In this document: positions 16,238 through 29,023 of the stretch, one piece after another
How positions within the stretch are numbered: position 1 is the stretch's first letter
How the letters are laid out: each line of letters begins with the position of its first letter
Source of the DNA: Marinobacter sp. F3R08
GTDB lineage: Bacteria > Pseudomonadota > Gammaproteobacteria > Pseudomonadales > Oleiphilaceae
Reading direction: 5' to 3'
DNA: 64,000 nucleotides
Assembly (NCBI RefSeq): GCF_018860425.1
Contig: NZ_JAHKPI010000014.1
Coordinates: 744,329-808,328, forward strand
The notes under the pieces: model-generated
Database searches by the model: none
Seen by the model: only the letters and a program-made list of their open reading frames with translations
Told to the model about the DNA's origin: nothing
Made by a program: the position numbers and the translations under genes

Positions 16238-18163
16238 ATGAGCAAGATTATTGGTATCGATCTGGGAACGACTAACTCTTGTGTGGCCATCATGGATGGC
16301 GACAAGGTGAAGGTAATTGAAAACGCCGAAGGTGATCGCACGACCCCTTCGATCATCGCATACACCGATGATGGTGAAACCCTGGTTGGCCAGTCAGCCA
16401 AGCGACAGGCCGTAACCAACCCGAACAATACGCTTTATGCCATCAAGCGTCTGATTGGTCGTCGTTTTGAAGATGACGTGGTCCAGAAAGATATCAAGAT
16501 GGTGCCTTACAAGATCGCCAAAGCAGATAACGGCGATGCCTGGGTGGAAGTGAAGGGTGAAAAGATGGCTCCCCCGCAGATTTCTGCGGAGATCATCAAG
16601 AAGATGAAGAAGACGGCTGAAGATTATCTTGGCGAGAAGGTGACTGAAGCCGTCATCACCGTGCCGGCTTACTTCAATGACAGTCAGCGCCAGGCGACCA
16701 AGGACGCAGGCAAGATTGCCGGTCTGGAAGTGAAGCGGATCATCAACGAGCCGACCGCAGCTGCCCTGGCTTATGGTCTGGACAAGAAGAGCGGTGACCG
16801 CACGGTAGCTGTCTATGATCTGGGTGGTGGTACGTTTGACTTGTCCATCATCGAAATCGCCGATGTCGACGGTGAGCATCAGTTCGAGGTGCTGGCCACC
16901 AATGGTGACACGTTCCTCGGTGGTGAAGACTTCGACCTGAAAATCATCGAGTTTCTTGCAGACCAGTTCAAGAAAGACAGCGGCATTGACCTGCGTGGTG
17001 ATTCCCTGGCGATGCAGCGTCTGAAGGAAGCTGGCGAGAAGGCCAAAATCGAGCTTTCCAGCAGCCAGCAGACAGACGTTAATCTGCCCTACATCACGGC
17101 AGACGCGTCCGGTCCCAAGCATATGAACGTGAAGCTGACCCGTGCCAAGCTGGAGTCGCTCGTAGAAGAGTTGGTTCAGCGCAGTCTCGACCCCTGTAAA
17201 GTGGCGCTGGAAGATGCGGGCATGAAGGCCGGCGAAATCGATGAGGTTATTCTGGTCGGTGGTCAGACCCGTATGCCGCTGGTGCAGGAAAAGGTTAAAG
17301 AGTTCTTCGGCAAAGAAGCCCGTAAGGACGTTAACCCAGACGAAGCTGTGGCCATGGGTGCGGCCATCCAGGCGGCGGTTCTGTCCGGTGACGTGAAAGA
17401 CGTACTGCTGCTGGACGTTACTCCGCTGACTCTGGGTATCGAAACCATGGGTGGTGTTGCAACGCCGCTGATTGACAAGAACACCACAATCCCGACGAAG
17501 AAGTCGCAGACGTTCTCAACCGCGGACGATAACCAGACTGCCGTGACCATTCATGTGGTGCAGGGTGAGCGTAAGCAGGCTGCGCAGAATAAATCGCTCG
17601 GTCGTTTTGACCTGGCTGACATTCCGCCGGCAGCGCGCGGTGTGCCGCAGATCGAAGTCACCTTCGACATTGATGCCAACGGCATCCTGAATGTGTCGGC
17701 GAAAGACAAGGCCACTGGCAAAGAGCAGTCGATCGTGATCAAGGCCTCCTCTGGTCTGAACGACGACGAGATCGACAAAATGGTGCAGGATGCCGAGGCG
17801 AACGCCGAGGAAGATCGCAAGTTCGAAGAGCTGGTTCAGGTGCGCAACCAGGGTGACGCAATGGTTCACGCTGTGCGCAAGACCCTGTCCGAAGCCGGTG
17901 ATAAGGTCAGCGATAGTGAAAAAGAGTCTATCGAAGCGTCCGTCAAAGAGCTGGAAGAGGCTTTGACTGGCTCTGATAAGGAAGACATTGAAGCCAAGAC
18001 TCAGAAGCTGACCGAGGTTTCTTCCGAGCTGGCACAGAAGATGTATGCAGATCAGGCAGATCAGGCTCAGCAGCCCGGTGGGCAGGAAGAGGCCCAGGCT
18101 CAGCAGTCTGACGACGCAGTCGACGCAGAGTTCGAAGAAGTCAAAGACGACGACAAGCGATAA
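16238..18163 (+). CDS. dnaK: Molecular chaperone DnaK (Hsp70)
   Basis: A 641-residue Hsp70 of normal length. The ATPase domain opens with [18 protein letters not shown] and contains [17 protein letters not shown] and [11 protein letters not shown]; the substrate-binding domain includes [14 protein letters not shown]; the C-terminus carries the Gln/Ala-rich tail ending [11 protein letters not shown], a variant of the EEVKD motif. It folds and protects proteins with DnaJ and GrpE and in many bacteria restrains sigma-32. A terminator-like hairpin follows before dnaJ, probably lowering dnaJ expression relative to dnaK. Confidence 0.98.
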   Translation: MSKIIGIDLGTTNSCVAIMDGDKVKVIENAEGDRTTPSIIAYTDDGETLVGQSAKRQAVTNPNNTLYAIKRLIGRRFEDDVVQKDIKMVPYKIAKADNGDAWVEVKGEKMAPPQISAEIIKKMKKTAEDYLGEKVTEAVITVPAYFNDSQRQATKDAGKIAGLEVKRIINEPTAAALAYGLDKKSGDRTVAVYDLGGGTFDLSIIEIADVDGEHQFEVLATNGDTFLGGEDFDLKIIEFLADQFKKDSGIDLRGDSLAMQRLKEAGEKAKIELSSSQQTDVNLPYITADASGPKHMNVKLTRAKLESLVEELVQRSLDPCKVALEDAGMKAGEIDEVILVGGQTRMPLVQEKVKEFFGKEARKDVNPDEAVAMGAAIQAAVLSGDVKDVLLLDVTPLTLGIETMGGVATPLIDKNTTIPTKKSQTFSTADDNQTAVTIHVVQGERKQAAQNKSLGRFDLADIPPAARGVPQIEVTFDIDANGILNVSAKDKATGKEQSIVIKASSGLNDDEIDKMVQDAEANAEEDRKFEELVQVRNQGDAMVHAVRKTLSEAGDKVSDSEKESIEASVKELEEALTGSDKEDIEAKTQKLTEVSSELAQKMYADQADQAQQPGGQEEAQAQQSDDAVDAEFEEVKDDDKR

Positions 18164-18187
18164 ATCTGACGTACATCAGGCGGTTGG

Positions 18188-18212
18188 AAAACGCGGGGGA
18201 CTCCCGCGTTTT
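18188..18212 (+). terminator. Hairpin between dnaK and dnaJ
   Basis: AAAACGCGGG and CCCGCGTTTT flank a five-base loop, a compact GC stem with a U-tract 25 bases after the dnaK stop. Since dnaJ follows 28 bases later with no promoter seen, partial read-through is likely. Confidence 0.72.
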
Positions 18213-18240
18213 CCGCGTTTAAAAACAGGGTTTTAAAAGC

Positions 18241-20200
<1,960 letters not shown>

Positions 20201-20241
20201 CGAACTGGCCCTTTGTCGGTGATTCCGGTCAGGATTTCAGA

Positions 20242-20270
20242 TGGACATAAAGCGCCATATTTCTTACAAT
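20242..20270 (+). promoter_or_regulatory. Sigma-70 promoter for carAB
   Basis: TGGACA (20242-20247) and TACAAT (20265-20270) are exactly 17 bases apart, each one mismatch from consensus. It predicts transcription starting near 20277 and a leader of about 145 bases before carA. Confidence 0.68.
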
Positions 20271-20283
20271 AAGGCGGTTTAAC

Positions 20284-20309
20284 TGCACCAAGCGTACCTT
20301 TGCACCAAG
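20284..20309 (+). repeat. Direct repeat TGCACCAAG in the carA leader
   Basis: The nine-base sequence TGCACCAAG occurs at 20284-20292 and again at 20301-20309, 17 bases apart. It lies between the predicted start point and the hairpin and could be an RNA or protein recognition element; no known binding site is recognised. Confidence 0.5.
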
Positions 20310-20315
20310 TTTCTG

Positions 20316-20354
20316 AAAAAGCGGGACCGAGCCAAGACTCTGTCTCGCTTTTTT
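20316..20354 (+). terminator. Terminator or attenuator upstream of carA
   Basis: AAAAAGCGGGAC pairs with GTCTCGCTTTTT (one G-U pair) around a 14-base loop, followed by T. It lies 116 bases past dapB but also downstream of a good promoter and 70 bases before carA, so it may act as an attenuator for carAB rather than only as the dapB terminator. Confidence 0.75.
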
Positions 20355-20423
20355 GCAACCGGAATTTGCGCTTGCGTTCCTGTTCGTGACGAACCGATAC
20401 GCCACTCGATGAGGATACAAGCC

Positions 20424-21554
20424 TTGAGCACACCAGCAATCCTTGCACTCGCAGACGGAAGCCTGTTCTACGGCAGTGCCATTGGCGCTGACGGAGAAAC
20501 CAGTGGTGAAGTGGTGTTTAACACCGCCATGACCGGCTATCAGGAAATCCTGACAGATCCGTCCTATTCCCGCCAGATCGTTACCCTGACCTATCCGCAC
20601 ATCGGTAACACGGGTGTGAATGAAGAAGACATCGAGTCAGATCGGATTCAGGCCGCTGGCCTGATTATCCGCGATCTGCCTCTGCTGGCCAGTAGCTGGC
20701 GCAGCAAGGGGAGCCTGGATGACTACCTGCGAAGCAACAATGTTGTTGGCATAGCCGATATAGATACCCGCCGTCTGACCCGCATTCTCCGGGACAAGGG
20801 CTCACAGAACGGAGCCGTCGTGGCAGGGGAAAATGCCACCGCCGAGCGGGCATTGGAGTTGGCGCGAGCCTTCCCTGGCCTCAAAGGCATGGATCTGGCA
20901 AAAGAAGTCACCTCCGACAAGACCTGGTCCTGGAACGAGACCGAGTGGGCTCTGGGTGAGGGCTACGGTGAGCAGACGCAAGCCAGGTTCAAGGTTGTTG
21001 CCTGGGATTACGGTGTGAAGCTGAATATCCTGCGTATGCTTGCGTCCCGCGGCTGTGACATCACGGTTGTGCCGGCCCAGACACCGGCCTCGGAAGTGCT
21101 GGCGATGAATCCGGATGGCGTGTTTTTGTCCAATGGCCCGGGTGATCCCGAGCCCTGCGATTACGCCATCACTGCCATCAAGGACGTGTTGGAAACCGAT
21201 ATTCCGGTTTTCGGTATCTGTCTGGGGCACCAGTTGCTGGCGCTGGCCAGCGGTGCGAGAACCATGAAGATGGGGCACGGCCACCACGGTGCCAATCATC
21301 CGGTGCAGGATATCGCCAAAGGCACGGTAATGATTACCAGCCAGAACCACGGGTTTGCTGTGGACGAAGCAACTCTGCCGGCCAACATGGAGGCGACCCA
21401 CAAGTCTCTGTTTGATGGCACCTTGCAGGGCATTCGCCGGACTGATAAGCCGGCTTACAGCTTCCAGGGGCACCCGGAAGCCAGCCCCGGTCCTCACGAC
21501 GTGGCCCCGCTGTTTGACGAGTTTATCCGCCTGATGGAGGCGCGATCGGCCTGA
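20424..21554 (+). CDS. carA: Carbamoyl-phosphate synthase small (glutaminase) subunit
   Basis: A 376-residue CarA. The C-terminal class I glutaminase has the nucleophile Cys in [11 protein letters not shown] and the His/Glu pair in [11 protein letters not shown]. It releases ammonia from glutamine and channels it to CarB to make carbamoyl phosphate for arginine and pyrimidines. I prefer TTG 20424 ([11 protein letters not shown]): GAGGAT lies eight bases before it, and homologues start at the same place; an ATG at 20409 is also in frame. carB begins 80 bases downstream. Confidence 0.96.
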   Translation: MSTPAILALADGSLFYGSAIGADGETSGEVVFNTAMTGYQEILTDPSYSRQIVTLTYPHIGNTGVNEEDIESDRIQAAGLIIRDLPLLASSWRSKGSLDDYLRSNNVVGIADIDTRRLTRILRDKGSQNGAVVAGENATAERALELARAFPGLKGMDLAKEVTSDKTWSWNETEWALGEGYGEQTQARFKVVAWDYGVKLNILRMLASRGCDITVVPAQTPASEVLAMNPDGVFLSNGPGDPEPCDYAITAIKDVLETDIPVFGICLGHQLLALASGARTMKMGHGHHGANHPVQDIAKGTVMITSQNHGFAVDEATLPANMEATHKSLFDGTLQGIRRTDKPAYSFQGHPEASPGPHDVAPLFDEFIRLMEARSA

Positions 21555-21634
21555 AGTCGATCGCGATGGGAAACTCACGGGCGCCGCGTGTTGCGCTGCC
21601 TGAATTCAAAAGTTGCTGACAGGTTTACCAAGAC

Positions 21635-24600
21635 ATGCCAAAACGTACCGACATCCAAAGCATCCTGATCCTGGGCGCCGGCCCCATTGTGATCGGGCAG
21701 GCGTGCGAATTTGATTATTCCGGGGCCCAGGCCTGCAAGGCGCTGCGCGAGGAGGGTTACCGGGTTATCCTGGTTAACTCCAACCCGGCCACCATCATGA
21801 CCGACCCGGTCATGGCGGACGCCACCTACATCGAGCCGATTACCTGGAAGACCGTCGAAAAAATTATCGAAAAAGAACAGCCAGACGCGCTGCTGCCTAC
21901 CATGGGCGGTCAGACGGCACTGAACTGCGCTCTGGATCTGGAGCGCCACGGTGTCCTGGAAAAGCACGGCGTGGAAATGATCGGCGCCAACGCCGACACC
22001 ATTGATAAAGCCGAGGACCGGGATCGCTTCGATAAGGCCATGAAGAAAATTGGCCTGGAATGTCCGCGTGCGACCATCGCCCATTCCATGGAAGAAGCCT
22101 GGAAAGTGGCCGACGACATCGGCTTTCCGTGCATCATTCGCCCCTCCTTCACCATGGGCGGCTCTGGTGGCGGTATTGCCTATAACCGAGATGAATTCGA
22201 GGAAATCTGTACTCGCGGCTTGGACCTGTCTCCAACCAACGAATTGCTGATCGACGAGTCCCTGATCGGCTGGAAAGAGTACGAGATGGAAGTTGTCCGG
22301 GACAGGAATGACAACTGCATCATCGTCTGCGCCATCGAGAACTTCGACGCCATGGGCGTGCACACCGGTGATTCGATCACCGTGGCCCCGGCCCAGACGC
22401 TCACCGACAAGGAATACCAGATCATGCGGAACGCCTCGCTGGCGGTGCTGCGTGAGATTGGAGTGGAAACGGGCGGTTCCAATGTTCAGTTCGGTATCAA
22501 TCCGGACACCGGCCGTATGGTTGTGATCGAGATGAACCCCCGGGTGTCCCGTTCTTCTGCCCTGGCATCCAAGGCGACCGGCTTCCCGATTGCCAAGGTC
22601 GCTGCCAAGCTCGCGGTGGGCTACACCCTGGATGAGCTGCGTAACGAAATCACCGGCGGTGTCACCCCGGCCTCGTTCGAACCGTCCATCGACTATGTGG
22701 TCACCAAGATCCCCCGGTTTACCTTCGAGAAATTCCCTCAGGCTGATGCCCGCCTGACCACCCAGATGAAATCCGTGGGTGAGGTCATGGCCATCGGCCG
22801 GACCTTCCAGGAATCGTTGCAGAAGGCCCTGCGTGGTCTGGAAGTGGGAGCCGAAGGCTTCGATGAAAAGCTCGAGGATCTGGACTCCGAGAATTCCCGG
22901 GAGACCCTGACCCGGGAACTGAATGTGCCCGGTGCCGAGCGAATCTGGTACATCGGCGACGCCTTCCGTTCCGGCATGACCGTGGAGGATGTGTTCGCCC
23001 ATACCCACGTGGATCCCTGGTACCTGGTGCAGATTGAAGATCTGATCAGGGAAGAGCAGGCATTGAAGTGCGCCGGCAAGGCCGACATTGATCAGGCCAC
23101 CCTGTTCCGTCTCAAGCGCAAGGGGTTCTCTGACTCCCGTCTGGCCAAGCTTCTGGGGATTTCGGAAGTCAGCCTGCGCAAGTTGCGTCATGAGCTCGAC
23201 ATCCGGCCTGTGTACAAGCGGGTCGATACCTGTGCCGCCGAGTTTGCCTCTGACACCGCTTACATGTACTCAACCTATGAGGAAGAGTGCGAGTCGGATG
23301 CCAGCGATCGCGACAAGATCGTGGTGATCGGCGGCGGACCCAACCGGATCGGTCAGGGCATTGAATTCGATTACTGCTGTGTACACGCGGCATTGGCCAT
23401 GCGTGAAGACGGCTATGAAACCATCATGATCAACTGTAATCCGGAGACCGTGTCCACCGATTACGACACCTCTGACCGGTTGTACTTCGAGCCGATCACT
23501 CTGGAAGATGTGCTGGAAATTATCCACGTTGAGAAGCCCAAGGGCGTGATCGTCCAGTACGGTGGCCAGACGCCACTGAAGCTGGCTCGTGGCCTGGAAG
23601 CGGCCGGAGTGCCGATAATCGGCACCAGCCCTGACGCGATCGACCGCGCCGAGGACCGTGAGCGCTTCCAGCAGATGATTACCCGCCTGGGACTGAAACA
23701 GCCGGAAAACGCGACCGTGCGCAGTCACGAGGAGGGCATTCTGGCGGCCCGGGAAATCGGTTATCCGCTGGTGGTACGTCCGTCCTACGTGCTGGGTGGT
23801 CGTGCCATGGAAATTGTTTACGACGAGGAAGAGCTGGTGCGCTACATGCGCAACGCGGTGCTGGTGTCCAACGACAGCCCGGTACTGCTGGATCACTTCC
23901 TTAATGCCGCCATCGAAGTCGATATCGATGCCATTTCCGACGGCAAAGACGTGGTAATCGGTGGCATCATGCAGCACATTGAGCAAGCCGGCGTGCACTC
24001 CGGTGACTCCGCCTGTTCGCTGCCGCCGTATACTCTGTCCCAGCAGGTTCAGGACGAGATGCGTGATGCGGTCAAGAAGATGGCTATTGAGCTCGAGGTT
24101 ATCGGCCTGATGAACGTTCAGCTGGCCTGGCAGGATGGCGAGATCTACGTGATTGAGGTCAACCCGCGGGCTTCCCGGACCGTGCCATTCGTGTCCAAGG
24201 CCATCGGAGTGTCTCTGGCCAAGGTGGCAGCCCGGGTGATGGCCGGCAAGAGCCTGAAAGAGCTCGAGTTTACTCAGGAAATTATCCCGAGTTACTACGC
24301 TGTGAAAGAGTCCGTGTTCCCGTTTAACAAGTTCCCGGCGGTGGATCCTATCCTCGGGCCGGAAATGAAGTCGACCGGTGAGGTCATGGGGCTGGGCGAC
24401 AGCTTTGATGAGGCTTTTGCCAAGGCGGCTCTGGCCATTGGCGAGCGCTTGCCGGCCAAGGGGACAGCGTTCATGTCGGTGCGGGATGTCGACAAGCCCG
24501 GAGCTGAAAAAGTTGCCCGTGACCTGGTTGAGGCCGGCTTCAAGCTGGTGGCTACCACCGGAACAGCCAAAGCCCTGAGGGAAGCCGGGATCGAGGTTGA

Positions 24601-24853
24601 TCGGGTGAACAAGGTTCGGGAAGGTCGTCCGCACATTGTGGATGCAATCAAGAACGGTCAGGTTCAGCTGATCATTAATACCACTGAAGGTCGCAAGGCG
24701 ATTTCCGACTCGGCCCAGATCCGTCAGTCGGCATTGCAGACCAAAGTGACCTACACAACGACACTGGCGGGCGGCGAAGCCTTCTGTCGGGCCATCAAGT
24801 TCGGCCCGGAGCGCACTGTACGCCGCCTCCAGGATCTTCACGCAGGAAAGTGA
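21635..24853 (+). CDS. carB: Carbamoyl-phosphate synthase large subunit
   Basis: A 1072-residue CarB with the usual duplicated architecture: two ATP-grasp halves ([20 protein letters not shown] in the first and [20 protein letters not shown] in the second), an oligomerisation region between them, and a C-terminal MGS-like regulatory domain (about residues 930-1072, with [18 protein letters not shown]) that binds allosteric effectors. It makes carbamoyl phosphate from bicarbonate, ATP and ammonia supplied by CarA. greA follows after only four bases, suggesting one transcript. Confidence 0.98.
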   Translation: MPKRTDIQSILILGAGPIVIGQACEFDYSGAQACKALREEGYRVILVNSNPATIMTDPVMADATYIEPITWKTVEKIIEKEQPDALLPTMGGQTALNCALDLERHGVLEKHGVEMIGANADTIDKAEDRDRFDKAMKKIGLECPRATIAHSMEEAWKVADDIGFPCIIRPSFTMGGSGGGIAYNRDEFEEICTRGLDLSPTNELLIDESLIGWKEYEMEVVRDRNDNCIIVCAIENFDAMGVHTGDSITVAPAQTLTDKEYQIMRNASLAVLREIGVETGGSNVQFGINPDTGRMVVIEMNPRVSRSSALASKATGFPIAKVAAKLAVGYTLDELRNEITGGVTPASFEPSIDYVVTKIPRFTFEKFPQADARLTTQMKSVGEVMAIGRTFQESLQKALRGLEVGAEGFDEKLEDLDSENSRETLTRELNVPGAERIWYIGDAFRSGMTVEDVFAHTHVDPWYLVQIEDLIREEQALKCAGKADIDQATLFRLKRKGFSDSRLAKLLGISEVSLRKLRHELDIRPVYKRVDTCAAEFASDTAYMYSTYEEECESDASDRDKIVVIGGGPNRIGQGIEFDYCCVHAALAMREDGYETIMINCNPETVSTDYDTSDRLYFEPITLEDVLEIIHVEKPKGVIVQYGGQTPLKLARGLEAAGVPIIGTSPDAIDRAEDRERFQQMITRLGLKQPENATVRSHEEGILAAREIGYPLVVRPSYVLGGRAMEIVYDEEELVRYMRNAVLVSNDSPVLLDHFLNAAIEVDIDAISDGKDVVIGGIMQHIEQAGVHSGDSACSLPPYTLSQQVQDEMRDAVKKMAIELEVIGLMNVQLAWQDGEIYVIEVNPRASRTVPFVSKAIGVSLAKVAARVMAGKSLKELEFTQEIIPSYYAVKESVFPFNKFPAVDPILGPEMKSTGEVMGLGDSFDEAFAKAALAIGERLPAKGTAFMSVRDVDKPGAEKVARDLVEAGFKLVATTGTAKALREAGIEVDRVNKVREGRPHIVDAIKNGQVQLIINTTEGRKAISDSAQIRQSALQTKVTYTTTLAGGEAFCRAIKFGPERTVRRLQDLHAGK

Positions 24854-24857
24854 GACT

Positions 24858-25337
24858 ATGGCTGAAAGAGTACCGATGACAAAGGCGGGAGAAGCTCGCC
24901 TCCGAGAGGAGCTTCAAAAACTGAAGTCTGAAGATCGTCCACGGGTGATCGCAGCAATCGCTGATGCCCGTGAGCATGGCGATCTGAAAGAAAACGCTGA
25001 ATACCATGCAGCCCGAGAGCAGCAGAGCTTTATTGAAGGCCGAATCCAGGAAATTGAAGGGAAGCTTTCAGCGGCTCAGGTCATCGACGTTACCACCATG
25101 GAGAATACCGGCAGGGTGATTTTCGGTACCACGGTGCATCTGTTTAACCTGGACACCGATGAGCAGGTGACTTACACGATCGTTGGTGAGGATGAGGCAG
25201 ATATCAAGGCTGGCAAGTTGTCGATTTCCTCGCCGATTGCCCGGGCGTTGGTGGGTAAGAGCGAAGGTGATGTCGTTGCTATCCGCGTGCCATCCGGTAC
25301 CGTGGAGTACGAGATCGAGCAGGTGGAATATATCTGA
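24858..25337 (+). CDS. greA: Transcription elongation factor GreA
   Basis: A 159-residue GreA. The N-terminal coiled coil ([20 protein letters not shown]) carries the acidic tip [15 protein letters not shown] that enters the RNA polymerase secondary channel to trigger cleavage of backtracked RNA; the C-terminal half is the FKBP-like domain ([19 protein letters not shown]). It starts four bases after carB. A strong shared terminator separates it from the converging yhbY. Confidence 0.97.
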   Translation: MAERVPMTKAGEARLREELQKLKSEDRPRVIAAIADAREHGDLKENAEYHAAREQQSFIEGRIQEIEGKLSAAQVIDVTTMENTGRVIFGTTVHLFNLDTDEQVTYTIVGEDEADIKAGKLSISSPIARALVGKSEGDVVAIRVPSGTVEYEIEQVEYI

Positions 25338-25391
25338 CCTCGCGAGGGATCAGGTGACAGCTTTCAGCTGACCTGATCCTGAAGGTTCGGA

Positions 25392-25434
25392 CATGAAAAA
25401 GCCGGTCTGGGAATCCCAGGCCGGCTTTTTCATG
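25392..25434. terminator. Bidirectional terminator between greA and yhbY
   Basis: A long near-perfect inverted repeat (GAAAAAGCCGG and CTGGGA arms with their complements) lies between converging genes, with A/T runs at both ends, so it can stop both transcripts. Confidence 0.85.
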
Positions 25435-25454
25435 TCTGCTTTCGGTGTGTCGGG

Positions 25455-25766
25455 TCAGTGTTTGTGGCGAAGCAGATTGGAAAGCTTGGGGTTGGGCTTC
25501 TTTGCCCGGCGCAGAATCACGGCGATCTTGCCGATGGTCTGCACCAGTTCGGCGCCGGAAGATTGGCACAGGGCCGCAATGGCTTCCTGTCGGGCGTCAC
25601 GATCCTGGCTGGCTACCTTGATCTTGATCAGCTCGTGATCACTCAGGGCACGCTCCAGCTCTTCCTGAAGTCCCTCGGACAGGCCTTTGTCACCAACGAT
25701 GATGACCGGCTTCAGGTTGTGGGCAATGGCCCGGTATTCCCGGCGCTGTTCCGGTGAAAGACTCAT
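25455..25766 (-). CDS. yhbY: YhbY-family ribosome assembly RNA-binding protein (CRM domain)
   Basis: A 103-residue CRM-domain protein. The family pattern is seen in HNLKPVIIVGDKGLSEGLQ with its GxxG loop, ELIKIKVASQDRDARQEA and AELVQTIGKIAVILRRAKK. E. coli YhbY associates with pre-50S particles. It is divergent from ftsH with a 389-base gap in which rlmE would normally lie. A hairpin followed by a short U-rich run lies in its leader (25801-25821). Confidence 0.94.
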   Translation of the reverse strand: MSLSPEQRREYRAIAHNLKPVIIVGDKGLSEGLQEELERALSDHELIKIKVASQDRDARQEAIAALCQSSGAELVQTIGKIAVILRRAKKPNPKLSNLLRHKH

Positions 25767-26155
25767 GATGCAATCTCTTTATCGGTGCGATTAACAAAAG
25801 GTCAGCGGCGATTGCGCTGACTTGAACGTATAATCCGTGGATTGTAACAGATTGCCCTGCCGGAAAAATCGACGTTAACACCTATCGAGGTGGTCGCAGG
25901 CGGGCTGATGGAACAAATTTGTGGGCTTCGGGTCCAATAAACCCGGGTTTTTCGGACCCTGATCCGATGTTGCTGTTGTAATTTCGGATATGGCGCCCAC
26001 TATGAAAGATGCGGTCGCTTTTCATCAGGCTATCTGTAAATGCGTGTGGTCGATACGGATGGGCCGTTTCTGGTGGACCGGCGTACAATTGGTGTAAGGT
26101 GTAAGAAAAGGGCGCTTTGCGAGAAGTAATCCCTTCAATTCACAGGTGATGATCC
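25767..26155. other. Gap between yhbY and ftsH, expected site of rlmE
   Basis: This stretch of 389 bases holds no supported gene. It contains a hairpin GTCAGCG/CGCTGAC (25801-25821, in the yhbY leader), a TATAAT hexamer (25829-25834) without a good -35, and an imperfect 15-base-armed palindrome at 25930-25959. In Pseudomonas and E. coli the 23S rRNA methyltransferase gene rlmE (ftsJ/rrmJ) stands here; no frame gives RlmE-like protein. Confidence 0.75.
25930..25959. repeat. Imperfect palindrome upstream of ftsH
   Basis: GGGTCCAATAAACCC is followed directly by GGGTTTTTCGGACCC, an inverted repeat with two mismatches and no loop. It could be an operator or form a cruciform/hairpin; no known consensus is recognised. 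Confidence 0.55.
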
Positions 26156-28099
26156 TTGAACGATATGGCAAAAAATCTGGTTCTCTGGCTAATTATAGCC
26201 GCCGTGCTGCTGATGGTGTTTCAGAATTTCTCTCCCACCACCACCGGCCAACAAGTCAATTACTCCCAATTTGTGGAGATGGTCCAGCAAGGGCAGGTCC
26301 GTCAGGTCACAATTGATGGGTTGCAGGTTCAGGGTACCCGTGGTGACGGCTCCCAGTTCCAGACAGTCCGTCCGCAGGTGTCAGATAACAAGCTGATGGA
26401 CGATCTGCTTGCCAATAATGTTGAAGTGATCGGTAAGGAGCCTGAGCGCCAGAGCCTGTGGACACAGCTGCTCGTTGCCGCCTTCCCGATACTGATTATT
26501 ATTGCATTGTTCGTATTCTTCATGCGCCAGATGCAGGGCGGTGGTGGTGGCAAAGGCCCCATGTCGTTCGGCAAGAGTAAAGCGCGCCTGATGAGTGAAG
26601 ACCAGATCAAGACCACGTTTGCAGATGTGGCGGGTGTTGATGAGGCCAAGGAAGATGTGAAAGAGCTGGTGGATTTCCTGCGGGATCCCAGCAAATTCCA
26701 GCGCCTGGGTGGCAGCATTCCCAAGGGCGTCCTGATGGTGGGGCAGCCGGGTACCGGTAAAACCCTGCTGGCCAAGGCGATTGCCGGCGAAGCCAAGGTT
26801 CCGTTCTTCTCGATTTCCGGTTCTGATTTTGTGGAAATGTTTGTGGGCGTGGGTGCTTCCCGGGTCCGTGACATGTTTGAGCAGGCCAAGAAGCAAAGCC
26901 CCTGTATCATTTTCATCGATGAAATTGATGCGGTCGGACGTCATCGTGGCGCCGGCATGGGCGGTGGTCACGACGAGCGCGAACAGACTTTGAACCAGTT
27001 GCTGGTTGAAATGGACGGCTTCGAAGGTAATGAAGGCGTGATTGTTATCGCCGCGACCAACCGTCCGGACGTTCTCGATCCGGCGCTGCTGCGCCCTGGC
27101 CGCTTTGACCGCCAGGTCGTCGTTGGATTGCCTGACATCATCGGTCGTGAACAGATTCTCAAAGTGCACATGAAGAAGGTGCCTCTGGGCGATGGCGTAG
27201 AGCCTGCCCTGATTGCCCGTGGTACTCCGGGCTTCTCCGGTGCGGATCTTGCCAACCTGGTAAACGAGGCGGCCTTGTTTGCGGCGCGTCGAAACCAGCG
27301 CCTGGTGTCGATGGAAGAATTCGAGCTCGCGAAGGACAAGATCATGATGGGCGCTGAGCGCAAGTCCATGGTCATGAGCGAGAAAGAAAAGATGAACACG
27401 GCCTATCATGAGTCCGGGCATGCGATTGTGGGCCGGCTGATGCCTGAGCACGATCCTGTTTATAAGGTCAGTATTATTCCGCGTGGTCGGGCTCTGGGTG
27501 TGACCATGTTCCTCCCGGAAGAAGACAAGTACAGTCACAGCAAGCGTTTCCTGATCAGCTCTATCTGTAGTCTGTTCGGTGGCCGTATTGCTGAAGAGCT
27601 GACCCTCGGATTCGACGGTGTTACTACCGGTGCTTCCAATGATATCGAGCGTGCGACCAGTCTGGCGCGGAACATGGTGACCCGTTGGGGGCTGTCCGAG
27701 AAGCTGGGTCCGCTGCAGTACGATACTGATAGTGAGGAACCGTTCCTCGGCCGATCTGCCGGGCAGTCCCAGACAGTCTACTCGCCGGAAACAGCTCAGC
27801 GGATTGATGAGGAAGTCCGGAATATCATCGACACCTGCTATGAGAAGGCCAGGCAGATTCTGATAGATAACCGTGACAAGCTGGATATGATGGCGGACGC
27901 CCTGATGAAGTATGAGACGATCGACCGTCATCAGATCGACGACATTATGGAAGGTCGGACGCCTCGTCCGCCAAAAGGCTGGGGCGACAGCGGTCCTGCC
28001 GGCGGCGTTAAGGCTGACGATGCCGAGGCAACGCCGGAGCCGAAGTCCTCCGATGACGGTCACCATCCAGGTGTTGGTCGGCCCGCTGGAGAGCACTGA
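26156..28099 (+). CDS. ftsH: ATP-dependent zinc metalloprotease FtsH
   Basis: A 647-residue FtsH. Two membrane segments (about residues 7-24 and 100-120) flank a periplasmic domain; then the AAA+ module with Walker A GQPGTGKT (about 195-202), Walker [17 protein letters not shown] and the second region of homology RPGRFDRQV; then the zinc-protease motif HESGH near residue 418. It degrades membrane proteins, sigma-32 and LpxC in E. coli. TTG 26156 is the likely start: AGGTGAT lies seven bases upstream and MNDMAKN is conserved in homologues. It heads ftsH-folP-glmM. Confidence 0.97.
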   Translation: MNDMAKNLVLWLIIAAVLLMVFQNFSPTTTGQQVNYSQFVEMVQQGQVRQVTIDGLQVQGTRGDGSQFQTVRPQVSDNKLMDDLLANNVEVIGKEPERQSLWTQLLVAAFPILIIIALFVFFMRQMQGGGGGKGPMSFGKSKARLMSEDQIKTTFADVAGVDEAKEDVKELVDFLRDPSKFQRLGGSIPKGVLMVGQPGTGKTLLAKAIAGEAKVPFFSISGSDFVEMFVGVGASRVRDMFEQAKKQSPCIIFIDEIDAVGRHRGAGMGGGHDEREQTLNQLLVEMDGFEGNEGVIVIAATNRPDVLDPALLRPGRFDRQVVVGLPDIIGREQILKVHMKKVPLGDGVEPALIARGTPGFSGADLANLVNEAALFAARRNQRLVSMEEFELAKDKIMMGAERKSMVMSEKEKMNTAYHESGHAIVGRLMPEHDPVYKVSIIPRGRALGVTMFLPEEDKYSHSKRFLISSICSLFGGRIAEELTLGFDGVTTGASNDIERATSLARNMVTRWGLSEKLGPLQYDTDSEEPFLGRSAGQSQTVYSPETAQRIDEEVRNIIDTCYEKARQILIDNRDKLDMMADALMKYETIDRHQIDDIMEGRTPRPPKGWGDSGPAGGVKADDAEATPEPKSSDDGHHPGVGRPAGEH

Positions 28100-28138
28100 C
28101 TCACAGAGCGTGTGAGCCAGAAAGCAATGCAGTCCCCT

Positions 28139-28171
28139 GCGCCGCCCGGATTCCGGGCGGCGCTTGTTTTT
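28139..28171 (+). terminator. Terminator-like hairpin after ftsH
   Basis: GCGCCGCCCGG and CCGGGCGGCGC flank a three-base loop, followed by TTGTTTTT. It is a strong intrinsic terminator 40 bases after ftsH; folP starts 22 bases later, so read-through or another promoter is needed for folP. Confidence 0.85.
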
Positions 28172-28192
28172 GTCAGTCAGAAAAGGTTTGTC

Positions 28193-29023
28193 ATGAAAAT
28201 GAATTTTGCCGGTCGGGAGCTGGATCTTTCCCGTTGCCAAGTGATGGGAGTTTTAAATGTAACGCCGGATTCGTTTTCCGATGGTGGCAGGTTCAACCGG
28301 CCGGATGCAGCGCTGGTGAGAGCCAGGCAGATGGTCGCTGATGGAGCGTCCTTCATAGATATTGGTGGCGAATCGACCAGACCCGGTGCCGCTCCGGTTT
28401 CCGTGCAGGAAGAGCTGGACCGGGTTTGTCCTGTGGTGGAGCTGGCGGCCAGGGAGCTGGACGTCGTAGTCTCGGTCGATACTAGCGCGCCTGAAGTGAT
28501 GGCAGAGACCGCAAAACTCGGGGCCGGTTTGATAAACGATATACGGGCGCTCCAGCGCGAGGGGGCGCCGGAGGTGGTTGCCAGGGCGGGAATTCCGGTG
28601 TGCGTCATGCATATCCAGGGAGAGCCGGATACCATGCAGGACCGCCCTGAATATCAGGACGTGTGCCGTGAGGTAAGTGCATTTCTAGAAGAAAGAGTAC
28701 GCGCGGCCGGGTTGGCCGGTGTTCGCTCTGACAGGATTCTTCTCGACCCGGGGTTTGGTTTTGGTAAGAGCCTGGACCATAACCTTCAACTGTTAGCCTC
28801 TCTTGAGTACCTGCGCAGTCTGGGGTATCCGCTGCTGGTCGGCGTTTCCAGGAAATCGATGCTGGGGCATATCACTGGCCGGGGGGTGAATGAAAGGTTG
28901 CCCGCAAGCCTTGCGGCCGCGACAATAGCTGCCATGAAAGGGGCCGGTATTATTCGTGTCCATGATGTCGCGGAAACAGTGGACGCCGTCCGTGTTGTGA
29001 CGGCAGTAAAGGAGGCAGGTTGA
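28193..29023 (+). CDS. folP: Dihydropteroate synthase
   Basis: A 276-residue DHPS, which condenses p-aminobenzoate with dihydropterin pyrophosphate in folate synthesis and is the sulfonamide target. The signature [16 protein letters not shown] opens the barrel and [17 protein letters not shown] follows; [14 protein letters not shown] is the later conserved motif. ATG 28193 has AAAGG seven bases upstream and gives the normal length; the frame is open back to 28112. Its TGA overlaps the glmM ATG by one base. Confidence 0.96.
   Translation: MKMNFAGRELDLSRCQVMGVLNVTPDSFSDGGRFNRPDAALVRARQMVADGASFIDIGGESTRPGAAPVSVQEELDRVCPVVELAARELDVVVSVDTSAPEVMAETAKLGAGLINDIRALQREGAPEVVARAGIPVCVMHIQGEPDTMQDRPEYQDVCREVSAFLEERVRAAGLAGVRSDRILLDPGFGFGKSLDHNLQLLASLEYLRSLGYPLLVGVSRKSMLGHITGRGVNERLPASLAAATIAAMKGAGIIRVHDVAETVDAVRVVTAVKEAG

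Noticed and set aside
23270..24841. Long minus-strand open frames opposite carB, infB, pnp, dnaJ, aceE and aceF
   Set aside because: They lie wholly opposite strongly conserved genes, lack ribosome-binding sites and have low-complexity, His/Gln-rich translations, as expected of shadows in GC-rich coding DNA.
25829..25834. TATAAT hexamer as a promoter for ftsH
   Set aside because: No acceptable -35 at 16-18 bases upstream, and it lies over 300 bases from the ftsH start.
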